From Lingula anatina (Eukaryota > Brachiopoda > Lingulata > Lingulida > Lingulidae), in the NCBI RefSeq assembly GCF_001039355.2, contig NW_019775640.1, positions 85,415 to 147,414 on the forward strand: DNA of 62,000 bases, read 5' to 3'. Of this stretch, positions 12,490-25,300 are shown piece by piece. Position numbers and translations under genes: made by a program. The notes beneath the pieces were generated by a model, which did no database searches, was not told where the DNA came from, and saw only the letters and a list, made by a program, of their open reading frames with translations. Within the stretch, counting starts at the first letter, position 1. Every line of letters begins with the position of its first letter.

Positions 12490-13662
12490 CAAATTTCAGT
12501 CCACCTGCAGGGGTGCTCGTCAAAGTACTTGCCAGTGAGGCTGTAGGTTTGGCAGCTATGAAAATAAAATATTTTAATAATTATTAATATTTTATTTTAA
12601 AATGTGGAATCAATAACCACAACTTTAAGATAAATAATGGAATATAAAATCAAATTAAGATACGAACATAATAGTTATGAAGTTGAATAGATAAAGTTTC
12701 CATTAACATAAATCACTATGTGTATGTACAAAGAGCAAACATATTATACCTGTCTGTGCAGCAGACTGACCAAATGAGAAGCCTCCTGACTGTGGAACAG
12801 CTGCAGTTGTAGTCACACTTTGCCCCAAACCACCTAACCCAGTTGCCTGAGCCGTGGCACTGCCTAATGTAGCACCAGGCTGTCCAAATGTGAACCCGCC
12901 ACCTCCAGCGCCAGCAGGAGCTGTGGACTGTTGTGTTGTCCCAAATGAAAAGCCACCTGATGCTGGTTGTTGGCCACTTGTTGCAGTGGTAGACCCTGAA
13001 AAATTGATTTCCTTTGGTTTGATTTAAGCCTGCCTCCCTTCAAATTACAATTGCATACTACTAGTATTACTAGATATGAAGTCCCACATGAGAATGACAA
13101 GTTTACAGCTGATAAAAATGAATATGTTAAAACTGGCAATATTTACTCAATTTTAATTATACAATTGAATTTTTTGACATATGATCTTAGGCCCAGTGTT
13201 TGCAGTCATTCAATGTTAAAACATTTAGATAAAATGATAAATTTTATCATTTTTTCAGAAAATGTGAAATACTGTATCAACAGTTATTTAAAACTCATGC
13301 TTAATCAAAGGAGTATTTTGACAGACTTCTCTCCATTTTCAAAACTACTAAACTGTTGAAAGAAAAATTTTATTATGAAAATTGAGTGGTTTACAAATAT
13401 CATTTGAGGTTAGAGAGCCGTATGCCTAGGTTTGCCTCTATTTTAATACAAATGGCATGAGTTTACGTTATGAGCATAAAATACATAAAATCATCTCTGG
13501 TATTTCCAAATAATTACCAAATCCAAACCCTGTACTAGTGCTTTGGGTAGTTGCATTCAGATTAAATGACACTCCAGTTGTGGCAGTTGTCTTAGGAGTG
13601 CCAAAACTGAAACCACCAGTGCCTGATGCTCCGCCACCACCACCTAACGAAAATCCTGACAT
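12490..13662 (-). CDS. NUP62: Nucleoporin p62 N-terminal FG-repeat region, partial
   Basis: NUP62 is a central-channel nucleoporin whose FG repeats form the permeability barrier and whose C-terminal coiled coil joins NUP54 and NUP58. Three minus-strand exons are seen: 13518-13662 (start ATG at 13662), 12750-12995 and 12490-12555, together 152 codons. The start MSGFSLGGGGGASGTGGFSF closely follows vertebrate p62, and GGFSFG, GFTFG and GFGFG repeats sit in T/S/A/G-rich spacers. The last exon ends LTSTPAGGLKF plus a phase-1 donor. No coiled-coil exon follows before MAP4K sequence begins at 9929, so the 3' half is absent. A noncoding leader exon is likely from 13971 upward, joining at the acceptor next to 13674. 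The phase would splice in frame into the MAP4K exon at 9839-9929, which would give a chimeric gene model. Confidence 0.88.
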
Positions 13663-13970
13663 GTCTCAAAACATCTGAAAGGGTAAAACCAAATGTTGAA
13701 ATCAGTAAGAATATTTACTTCATACTTGATAGGGACTGAAAGAGATAGTGTTTGTGTGATATAGAACATTAATATGATACAAAATTCGAACATAAACCGT
13801 GTACGCAATGTTGTATTAAAGCATATATACCGCCTTAGTCACTTTAATTTAAGTTTATTCAAAAAACGAAAGCAAGGCTTTGCCTTTGTTGCTCTATCAT
13901 TGCCGCTTATTTTTTCAAATGTGGTGAGTTTATTTTGAAAATTTGATAAATCAACATAAACTTTCCTTAC

Positions 13971-14321
13971 CTGCATATAAAATGTTATACTTGATAACCA
14001 ATTTCCGTAAGGGGGATACTTGTAACAGCGGCTGTGCTTTTATTGTAACCAACTTGTGAAAAGACCCAAAGCACGGCGCAAAATCCCCTATAGTACCTAC
14101 ACACGTTAAAAGTTTAATCAACATAATAAAAATGAATGATTTCTTATTTTTTTTGAAAAAAAAGTACTGTTAATGTTTCCTGATTGGGATTTAAACTAAT
14201 TAACACACATAATATCATTAATACAAATGGGAAATACCGTGAAAATTAGTAAATACTCTATTACGACGTACTGTTTTCCGGTAGATTTGAGACCCGAGCA
14301 GGGAAAGGAAGGCAGGTAGAT
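13971..14321. promoter_or_regulatory. Divergent promoter region between NUP62 and MRPS21
   Basis: A GTAAGG donor on the minus strand at 13961-13970 marks a noncoding NUP62 leader exon starting at 13971. The MRPS21 ATG is at 14322 on the other strand. The start sites must lie within this roughly 350-bp head-to-head interval. No TATA box stands out. Exact start sites are not visible. Confidence 0.5.
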
Positions 14322-15076
14322 ATGAGTCGGCACGCTAAGTTTATAGCAAGAACGGTTTTATGTGAACCTGGGAAAGTAGAGCAAGGGTTTATGAAGTTAA
14401 GGAAGTAAGTCAACAGCTTTGCTTTCAACTGATCTAAATATCATAAAGTTTTGGTTGTTGTATTATCAAGTGAGCGTGCTTTATTGTCGCCTTACAGTAA
14501 TTTTAACTTTTGCATTCTTAGTACATATATTTTAGGTAACATTTAATCTCCATCTTCAACCAATACCTGATGTAAACAACGCCTGTTTAACACTTTGTTC
14601 AACAGCATATAATCCAGAAAGGGGAAAGACTGAATCGTTTAAAATTAAGAAAAGATGGAATTTGGGCATACATTTTATGGTGCATTGTCAACCACGATGG
14701 TAGATGAAAGATGAAAAAATTGGTCATTTTTGGTTTTCATTACACTTCTAGATGCTGTCTGATAGTTTGAATCTGTTGTACCATTTGTCTCAATATAAAG
14801 ACTGCGCAATATCAACCCTTTTGTTGGATGTTAATGGGTTAATTATATGCTAGGCAAACCTGTGATTATTACTATTTTCTCAATCTTTCTCCTAGAATAC
14901 TTGTGGTAGATGGAATAGAAAGGGACCTCCAGAAGCAAAAGCACAGCATGAAGCCATATATTGCCAAGGCAAGAAAAGTACAAGCAGTAAAATCAACAAT
15001 AATAAGGAAAGAAATGAAAGTAAAAACAGATTTTCTTACATCTTTGAAAAATAGGAGGAATCCATTTCCAAGATAG
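14322..15076 (+). CDS. MRPS21: Mitochondrial small-subunit ribosomal protein bS21m, complete
   Basis: A component of the mitochondrial 28S ribosomal subunit, homologous to bacterial S21. There are two exons, 14322-14404 and 14896-15076, with intron GTAAGT...CTCCTAG, coding 87 residues, the length of the human protein. The start MSRHAKFIARTVLCEPGKVE aligns with human MRPS21. The joint KLRKILVVDGIERD matches the human NRILTMDGLIED region. A basic C-terminal half rich in K/R ends NRRNPFPR. Head to head with NUP62 and convergent with the OTULIN-like gene. A 181-codon antisense frame over exon 2 is fortuitous. Confidence 0.93.
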
Positions 15077-16364
15077 CACAGAAGAGGAGGATATGAAGGA
15101 AATAAGGAGACATTTTCAATGATTGAAACTGTGAACTTCAAATATGCAGACTGGCAGTTTGAATTATTTGATCGAACTTCAAAACTGCAAAGAAAAGCAG
15201 TATTGACCCCTGAACTGAAAGTACGTTCAGTTTGTATACCTCTACCAAAAAAGATGGTTTCTTTGCACTTTGACCTAGGTGTGTAACACAGTTTATGGTT
15301 TGCAGTACATATTGACTGCCTTATAAAAGCACAACTATACGAACTGAAAGAACATTCGATTACTTCATGTACTGTCTTTAAGGAAAAAATAGTTTCTTGG
15401 ACATTTAATTCACACATTAAACCACAGCTTTTATAAATTCTTTATTTTTAAAACAAAGATATTTACAAAAGCTCGCATACTAGAGTACTAGGAAGAAATA
15501 AAAAAATAATAAGTGCACTACAATTCTGACTTCTCTACAGTTTTTAGAAATTAATTTGTAAATTTAAAATTTACATTCATCAAAATTTTTTTCTCTTTTC
15601 TCCAAATCTCATTCAACTCTTTTGATGACGTTCAGAATTAAAGTTGTAAAAAGTAAATCTCTCTTCATCCCTAGTTTCTCAGACTGCTTTAAATTTACAA
15701 GAATAAACAAAGTTATGCCTTTTACTTATATTTTATTTTGGTAAAGGTAAGAACACCACATTATATTTCTTTTCATCAACTATCTCATAACAGGTACAAA
15801 TCTTTCACTTGTAAATTTTAATAGTTTTTTGGTCTAGACCTACATATAATTTCCAGTGAATGTTACCTGGTGTGAAATACTGCACTTAAAGATAATTTGT
15901 CATTTGACAATTATTGATCATCTTTTAATAATCTTAACTGTAACAGCACAAGTCAAAGAGTAAGTGCTGTCTCTTTGCGACAAAAAAGCACAAAACACAA
16001 AACTGCTTAGCTTTTTTTCAGATTCTGACAAAAAGATGACAATTGAGCAAATTCTGTACAAAATAAATAGAGCACCAAAAAGGAATGGAATGTAATCTTA
16101 ACAAAATCAAATTATTAAAACTAACACTTCAGTCCTGCTGAAGTCTAATCTGAAGTATAACAAAAAGTTGGGGGCATTTATCTCAAATACCACTGACAAA
16201 GGACAATCATATGCAGAAACTCATGCAAGAAACAAATTAACTGAGAAATTGTAACCTATAAGATGTGAACACCTAATGCTTGGCAGTTCTGTGATGTGCA
16301 GATACTTCTGCACTCCATTTAAATTTTTTCTCATAAAGTAACACTTTTTTTGGCAACATAAAGA
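15077..16364. other. Convergent 3' UTR interval
   Basis: Non-coding AT-rich sequence between the MRPS21 stop (plus) and the OTULIN-like stop (minus). An AATAAA on the plus strand at 15497-15502 could serve MRPS21. Several TTTATT motifs, for example near 15441, could be poly(A) signals for the opposite gene. Nothing else is recognised. Confidence 0.5.
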
Positions 16365-19300
16365 CTATGATAATGCCACATTGTAGTGTCTGTCATCCTC
16401 TGCTATCACAGTCACAGTGGGGAACTGATCCCTCATGTCATCTGGGTAATAAGTTATGAAATCTTCAGCACCATGTTTGGAAGGCCTTGCTACCTGAATG
16501 GTTACACCCAAGGTGTGGGCTAGGAGAAACATTTCAATCTAAAAAAAATACAAAGTAATAAAATTATAGCAAAGTTTTAATAAGCTTTTCTTGGAGAAAA
16601 ATTTGAAGGGAATGTAAATGCCCTTATAACATATATAATTTATTAGTTTCAGTTTCCCATACACACGATAAAACACAAATTATATCCACATGCCAAATAA
16701 ACCAACTGAAATTAATTTCTTGGGCAGCAGAAAAAATGGGGTATTTCTTTCAGTTACACTATTTGAAACTGGTGGCATTTGGTTGGGTTCAATGTGTGCC
16801 TCTTAGGAAAATTAGTTGCTGGACCAAAAGTTTGGCCATCTTGAAAAGTAGCTGGCTCGAATGTCTGTGGGTGGGAAAACTTCTCAGCCCGTTCTGAAAG
16901 TTGTCAGCCACAGGCAGACGGTCCAGTGTTAATTTCTAACACTGGTTGGGTTCAGCAACAATAATTTGATATAAGTAATCATTTTATATGCACCTTTAAA
17001 TTAACTTTTGTTCTTGGAAATATGTAAGAAAAAATTAGAAAAGATAATAACATAAAAGTGAACTTTACTGAAGATGTGATGTTTTCTCAGAAATGTTCAT
17101 ATAAAAGGATACAAAATTTGTTCCAAATCGAATCATCAGTTGTGATAGCCCATTATTAAATTCTTATGGGGACCACCTATGATAGCTCTTAGTCTCACGG
17201 CTGTGTGTAAAATCGAGAGATTTCATGGAATTTGGTGGAGAGTGTGTTTAAAAATAATGGCAAACTAGCAAGTGCAGTGCAAAAACAAATTAAACCTAAC
17301 AACAGGTATTTTTCAGGTTGTTTTTTTTTTAATTCCTGTAGAAAAAAACGATCTATAGCAAAAGGGCATTACTTCACTGTGTTATGACTCTATGAGCGTT
17401 ACTTAATATATTGCATTCTATGACAACATTCTTAGAACATAGGATTTAACCATTAGCACTTAATCGTTAACCCCACCCGCAGGTTTTCTTGTCTTGTATG
17501 ACAAGTAATGCCCCTTGTAGTTTGTTTTAGCACTCATACCTGCTCCAATCCAGCACTGTCACCAACACAGTTTAAATGGTTGGTCAAAAATGCCTCTGGA
17601 GTCTCTGAGGTATCCCTGGCAAACATTAGCCACACAAATGTGGGCACTCCTCCCCCATTCTGATAGTCTCCATACAGCTGAATGGCCTTCAACATCATGA
17701 GAATCTTCACGGCTTCCATCATACAAATGTCAGAGAAGCAATCTTCGTCATCGTTGAGAATTTTTAAAAGTTTTGACTCTCTTTCTAGTTCTGTGGCACC
17801 ATTTTGTGATTCTTCCACCTGTAGGAAAAAAAATCATGTTTGTAAAACAATAAACATATTAATGTCTTTTATAATAAAAAAGATCTTAATGTTTTGTTTT
17901 CATTTAATGGAGAGGTACACAAAGAAAGAAGAGCGCATCTTGCTTTATAGGCGTTAAGAGAATAGAGTATGGGCAAAAGTCTCAAAGAACAGAAAAGGAA
18001 AGATGGAGCAAAGTTTGAATAAAAATCATTTTTATAGAAAATTTGCCAGAAACAAAATTCTTGAATATTCCTTACAGTGTGATTTCATAAAACTCCCATG
18101 TTAATAAAATAAAGCATGATAATACATGTTATGTACCTGTTTAAAAAATGTCTGTACACAAGTGTGCATAGTAGGCAAGAAGTCATCCTGGTTTTTAACA
18201 TGTGGAAGACGGTGTGCGAAAGTCCACTTCTTTGCAATGTAGGGGTGTGTCTCTACAGCAGCATTTTCTAGTGCCTACAATAAAAATAGAATCTAATTAT
18301 ACTTCATAATTAAATTATGTAAGTACCTTTGTTTGAATTTGCTTTCATATCATGTCATATGTATTTTGTAAAAGAGGCTGTAAAATGTAAGCTGTACACA
18401 TTTTAGTGTTCAATAAAGAATTATTATTATTACTATAATATTATTATATTATTATTATTATTATGATATGATATGAATAAATAAATTATAAAAATAAAAT
18501 GAAGATTTTCATATTTTAAAATAAAACTTACAATTCAGCTATATTGGATAATTCCACAGATTAGTAATGAATAAATGCTGTTGCATTCTGAAATTATCTT
18601 ATTACCAATATTGTGACATTAATAGGATACAACTTTAGGTCACAATCAGGGATCCTACCTTGGAAAGAGATTTTAGCTTCCCAAAATGTTCTAAGATGGG
18701 GACTTTATGGATAATAGCTTGGTAGAGAGCAGCACGTATTGCGCAGTAATTATCTCCACGCACACACCGCATGTGTTTAAAACCAAGCTGTTCAACTATT
18801 GCATGATAGCCCTGAAAATATATGAATATAAACAAATCTATGAATATCAGTTCCATTTAACAGCATGGATGCTTATTTGTGCATTGCTAGTTGCACTGCA
18901 GACCAGCAGGGTAAGCCTGGATATATATGATGCATGCCTACTTGTCAAAACATGGATATACCACATGTTGTTTAAGCACATAGCATGTCTATTAAGATAA
19001 GGTTGTTTACTGCTTTTTAATTGAGGGAAATGACTCCTGACCACGTAGAATTATATGAATATGGTAATTGCAGGGATTGGGGGAAAAATCAACATTTACA
19101 TATAGTACCATTTTAAGAACTTGTATTGGATCAAGCATTCAGAATCTCAAAAAGCACCCTTCCTGTTACACCAAGAAATGGGGGCATTAATGGGACCCTA
19201 AAATGCTGTCTTAATTTAAAACTTTTTTATGTAATATTATGTGGTACAATGTGTAAGACTTTAAACAAAATAATGGTGAACATTAAGAAAACAAAGCACT

Positions 19301-22300
19301 TTCTATTTTAAAAAACATCACCAACCTTTTTCATTGCATCAGCTGTTTTTGTTGTCCCTTTCCATTCCTGTTCAGCATATGTAATGATGTCATGTTTAGC
19401 ACCAATATTGACTTTAGATACCTTATCCATTTGATTTGTGACATCTGAAATATCAACAACAGTCGTGTGATTTCATAGCATTACATGAACCTTTCACTAT
19501 GCAGAGTTCTGAGAAATTCACATGCATCAAATAAAAATGCCTGCTAAGACAGACTGGAAAACAGACTTATGTGATCCATAGTAAAAGGTTAGATTGTCTA
19601 TAGTTAGCTAGTCTGATAGCCAGGCTAAAGTGGTTCTTGTCTGAATTATCCAATATACAGTCACTGGTCCTAAACGGACCAACATATTTCTGCTGCTAGT
19701 TCTATTCCTTTTCTACAAGATCACTGAGTGAAATTAAAGTCATAGTAACAGTTGACATACATATTAATACACTTCTACTTCTGAGCAGCTATTTATCATA
19801 ATTATTCCAAAATACAAGTAACATATGATAAACATTTTATGCTGTGTGGAAAAAAAAAACACTGCCACACCCGATTACACAACTATGCAGTGTCATAAAA
19901 GGACTGCAGAAATCAAATAGATAGCTTACAATTATGAGAAGCCCTTTTTCAAAGCAACATTTCACAGTGGTGACCTTTTTAAAGTAATTTTCATAGGAAC
20001 CTTGTTTATAAAGTAAACTTCACCTTGTAAGGAAGTCCCTACAGCCCCCATGGAGCTATGGTGTTTATCATCAGTTTGTTCAACAGTGCTGTTTTCCTCA
20101 CTGCATAAAGTCTCTGTCCCTTGACTACTAAAGGGGCCTGACCACCTAGATCCACGCAAGCTTTCAGCGAAATCATTATTTTGCTCTACAGTATGTATTT
20201 CCTGGTCTTTTGCATTAGGACTACATGACAAAATATCTGTACTCTCATCAGGAAGGGTGCCATGGTTACTAAAATGTCTGTTCCTGTCATGCATATTACT
20301 ATCCCAAGGTGTGTTTATAATGTCAGCCAGTCTATGAGATCTTTCACCACAATTTTCATCATCATCTGAGATATTTTTCTGAGGGTCCCGTTTCTCACTG
20401 TCACTATCAGAGCTGCAGCCATCTGTCTGGATTTTTAAATGACCTCTCTGAGTTATTAGAGAAGCAGGATCTTCCATTCTGCTTGTGTCTACATCATAGG
20501 ATGATCCATGTAATAAGAAGTCTGTATCAATATCACTGTCTTCATGTTCACTGTCTGATGCCAACTCATTCAATCCAAATGTAACTCCTGTATTGACAAG
20601 CTTGGCATGACCCTGACCTACTTCTAATACCTCATCAACTGTGGAGTCAGCTGACTCTGGGTCACTGCATTTGTTGGGTTTATTCAATGGAGATTCCTGT
20701 AACAGCCTCCGCACTGTTTGTAAAGCACTTGTGTCTATTTCTTTAAATGAAATGTTATCCCACTGAAATGCTGCATGATTGGGAGAGTTTGTTGTGTCAC
20801 TGAGAGATTTTGTATCTGCTTCCACATACTCCCTCTCTTCCAGAGGCACGCTTCCATACCTGATGTGTCTAGACCTGAACTTGGTTAAAAATTCCAGAGC
20901 AAGTGCCATAGGTTTAGATGGCTCTCTTCTAAGAAAGCCCTCTTCCCTATCACCAGATAGCTGACAAAAACTGTAGTCCATTTCTTCCATGTCCTTTTTT
21001 AAATCTTCCATTTCTTTTTCAATTTCTTCAAACGATTTAGCACTGGGTTCTCCAACGTGCTCAACACTGAAAAATTCACTCTCAGGCAAGTCGATAATCC
21101 CAGATACACTAGAAAGATCTGATATATCTACACTAAAGTTTCTAGGAAAACTAGATACCTCTGGCTTAACAGAAGTGTCTTTCTGTGAACAGTCAATGGC
21201 ACTTTTAGAGGAAGGATATCTTAAACTACCACCTCTTGGTCTTGTTAAAACCTCTAAATCACTCCAAGAATCACTTGCCAATACTGAAGTCTCTGAAGGC
21301 TGTTCTACAGTAAGTGTATGTTGGTCTACTTTAGCTACAACATCCTTTTCATCTGTTGGAATTTCCTCATTGAAGTGTACATGTCCTTTACTTCTAGAAT
21401 CGTGTCTCTGTCTCCTAATTCCGCGTAAAGGTGTTCCCCCTGGAGATATGGGTTCAGAATCAGTACTAGGACTGAGTGGGGTCAGAGTAGTCTGTACAGT
21501 AATACTGCTTTTAGCAGAATGTGTAGGAACTGTTGATTCACTTTGTGCTGAAATGTGTACACTTGGAAGTGAAACTAGTTCAAAATCCTGAGACACCTCC
21601 GTAGTTTCAGTTTCATTTTCATTTTCTAGTGGTGTTGTGAGTACTTCCTGGTGACCCAATATTCCATTCCTTTCTGATAAAGAGGCAGGGCTAAAATTGG
21701 CTATCATAGATGTGGTGTCTTCAGTGCGGTGAGACTTTCTGTGATGATATTGATCAAAATCATTTGATATGTCTAATAGGCCAAGAGTGTTTGGTCTGGT
21801 AGGACTGCAAGGATTGGGACCCGCCCCTATTAAGTCAGATAATGAATCGTACTCTCCACTGTCCAATATATCATTCAAAGGATCTTTTGATTTGTGAATT
21901 GTGTTTGGCACTTGGTCCTGGGTTGTCACACCCTCAGCATGATCCCCCTCAGCATCCTTGGTCTGCACCATTTCATATGATCCATAAGAACTGTCCGTGT
22001 CTTTATCTGCTGACAATAATACTGCATTGAATGGAATGGAAACAGAGTCATCAGAGCTCGTGTCCTCTGTTGTGTGTTGAACTAAGTCATAGTCACTGTT
22101 GTTATAATAATGTCTGGGAAACTTCACCTTCCCCTGAGTATTGTCAAAATATGCCAGGTCTGCGGCGGGGTCCACGGAGGCATTGTTCCCCATGTTTGAT
22201 TCTCCTGTGTCATGTGGCTCCTGATCACTTGGCTGGAAAAAATACAGGGATCTTAGGTCAATCACAAGACATTGATCATATGCTGTTAGAGGAAGGCAAG

Positions 22301-25300
22301 TGCATGCTTGTGTATAAAGCAATAAATAAAGCAGGCTGAATGACGTTATGAAATCAGCATGGCATATCTTATGCATCTGTGAAAATGAAATGACTAAGGA
22401 ATTCTTGAAATGAATCTCAAACCCTATGATAAGCCATATAGTCAAATTTAAAGTTGGCATCATGGATTATAAATAAATTGTTTTGATGTACCCCTTTCTA
22501 TCACAGGAATTAACTGAGCAAGAGAGAGGTAAGCACACATCAATAATAATTAAAAGAAGGGAGCACACATCAATAAATGAAAACAAATATTCAACCACAC
22601 AAAAGATTGACATTAAAAACACTGTTTACAAAAAGCTTTCAATAAAGCTGTATATTGAGTATGATGTAAAAGGATATTTTTACATGATATGAAAACATTG
22701 CATAAAAACAATCAGACAATACAACGAACAAAAAGTGACTGGCTATTACAAGACTTATTATCTTTATGTTTACTTTATTAACATCTCATTAACAAAATAT
22801 AACATTATAATGGAAATCCCAGATTAAAAAGAAATTAACTTCTGGTACTTGGGACATTATATATCGATTTCAATCATGTCTGAAGATTAGATACAGTATA
22901 ATTCCTGTAACATACAATGTAAATGATCAATAGCACAGTTGCCCTCTTCTATGTACAACATAAACAGCTCCTGTTGTATTGTGAAAATGTTACAATATAA
23001 ATATTTCCCCTTCATAAAAGTAAAATATCATGAATCACCTATCACACTCAATTTATTTTGCTCAGTGCAAAGCTTTTTCCAATCAAAATACTAATGAACT
23101 AAATAACTAATACAAGACTGTTATTTGCCCAAAAGGCATACTGATTTAGCAGAATTGGTCTACCAGAGCAGTCAAGCGAGGCAAGTATTATCCAATTGCA
23201 CCATCAGAGATTTTAAGCTAAAATATCAACTGTTAGTTAATCAGGTAATCTTTGAAACATTCACAGCCTGCAGGTATGACGAGCACGTACAGAGATATAT
23301 TTGGCAATGCGCTGCTAACTTACCTGGTTTTGACGTGTTTCCGTGGAGTTCGATGAATCTGAACTTTTCCTCTTAGTTTTGTCTCCACCAGACACAAACA
23401 GCCGGTAGTATAGCTTGTATACCAACAGTGAGCCTAATCCTAAGCCCAGTCCTAAGCCTAGGAGAGCTAGCAGACTAGTGGCTTTAGCTGAAATGGTAGA
23501 AGAGAAATGAAAACCATTAGTGTCTACTTATGACAATTTCTCATATTTAATTTCATAATCATAATTGCAAATGCTGAAATGGAACACTTCCTCATTGGAA
23601 AGAAGATTTGTCTTTGAGTGAACCTGCACAGCTGATTCAACATGCATTAGTGATTATCAAGCCTGGATAGCAATAGAAGTTAGTTACCAATAGAAGTTAC
23701 ACCATATTGTCTACTTTTTCTCTATAAATTCCTCTGATACATATGCCTGTACTTTAGCTGGATAAACCTTGGATGGGGACAAACCAACAGCCAATCTATG
23801 TCACAGCAAACGTTTATGAACAGATCAATCAAAATTTGTGCTCAAATTTAAAAAAAAATGTTGAAAACTCCTCAGCACTAGTACCTGAGTGAATGTCACC
23901 AAGAACATTCTCAATACTGAATACAAGAACACAGTCTACATGATCTCCACAAAGCCTGGTTCTGCGAAGAGCATGAAACAAAAGATAGGGTAGCATCCTG
24001 CCACTCTGATCTTTAAAAGAACGCGGCATTGTCACAGTTAGAACCAGTGACTGTGGTGTGTCAAAAGTAAAAGGTGTACCTGGTTTTTCCTCAGTCATTC
24101 TAAAAAGTGGACGTGCTATTCCGCATGCTGTCGGTGACCTACTCAATGTTCCTCGTTGATAAGCTTTGCTAATCGTGATGTTTAATCAGGAGAACATGCA
24201 CCATGGCACTCTTTTAACCAGATCGAACTTTTGGATCACCTGGTTTTTTCGTCCCTAAACAAATCCCAGGTCTTATCTGATGTGTACTCAGTGATTCACT
24301 TCTGCTCTGCTGCTACGTAATTAACCCATGTCAACAGACGGCATACATGAGGGGCTGGCACCTTACCAGCACCTCACATCATATGACATAGCAAAAAATT
24401 ATAGTTGCTATAAAACTGAAATATTAATCACTCATAAGTTGGATAATATATCATCTAAACTATTTATTTTCAATGCACACACTTAACATACCAAATTGCC
24501 TGAGGTGCCTTATGCATTTCCTGGGCAAAAATTGTTTGGCAGTTGTGATGTACTGGAAATGAATTATTGCTTTACACTATCATTTCTCTATGTCTCCTAG
24601 TTAGAAATCTTTCCAAGTTAGATATATTTAAAACACAAATTTAGAACAACTGGCATAAAAACTTCTCTTTATGTTTTTTATTATCATTATTATCAATATC
24701 TTTTATGTTAAAAAAACCCAGAGAGATATATTTTGATTTTCAAGAACCATTCCCAACTCATGGCTTTATTTATTGACTGTAATAAACTACTGGTACCTCC
24801 ACTTCATATAAAACTGAAAGAAAAGTGTATACTTATTGGTCACAGTTAGGAAACTGATATGGGTATTAATTCCAAGAATTATGCACAATGCCAGAACAAC
24901 CTATCACTGGAATCTTATCAAATTCCTACTAAGTTAAGTTATTTATCAGCGCAAAACACCTTATCTAAATTGACGTCAAATAACAAATTTCTACACTGCT
25001 CATAGGAATCCAAATCAATATTCAGGCAATTTATTTGATATCTAATTACGATGGCTTTTTCTAATGAACAATCCATTTCAAGGGACTGAGTTGTCAGCTT
25101 TTGACAAAGTTACAATGTTGATGGAAAATTGAATGCTATTCCCTTAAACATCTTCCAATGCATTAGCATAAGAGCATGCAAGGACAAGGTCGCTGTGTGA
25201 TCAGTCACTTTGGAGAGCAGTTGCGAAATGCTCGAGATTTGATATACATTATCTGTGCTGCTTAACATACATATATAGATTCTTGACAGTACAGCAGGTC

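Noticed and set aside
14872-15417. 181-codon minus-strand open frame
   Set aside because: It overlaps MRPS21 exon 2 in antisense; the plus-strand exon has clear family similarity and correct length, and this frame has no recognisable features.
20989-21591. 200-codon plus-strand frame inside the big OTULIN-like exon
   Set aside because: Antisense shadow of a low-complexity Ser/Asp-rich coding exon.
19962-22463. Reading the whole 833-codon frame as one exon
   Set aside because: A GTGAAG donor at 20023 and a TTTTCCAG acceptor at 22233 bound the true exon; phases to neighbours agree only with those borders, and the extra ends are intronic.
23829-24146. Start of the alternative exon at a TTG (24146)
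   Set aside because: Not an ATG. For a eukaryotic gene the first in-frame ATG at 24098 is preferred, unless the exon is internal.
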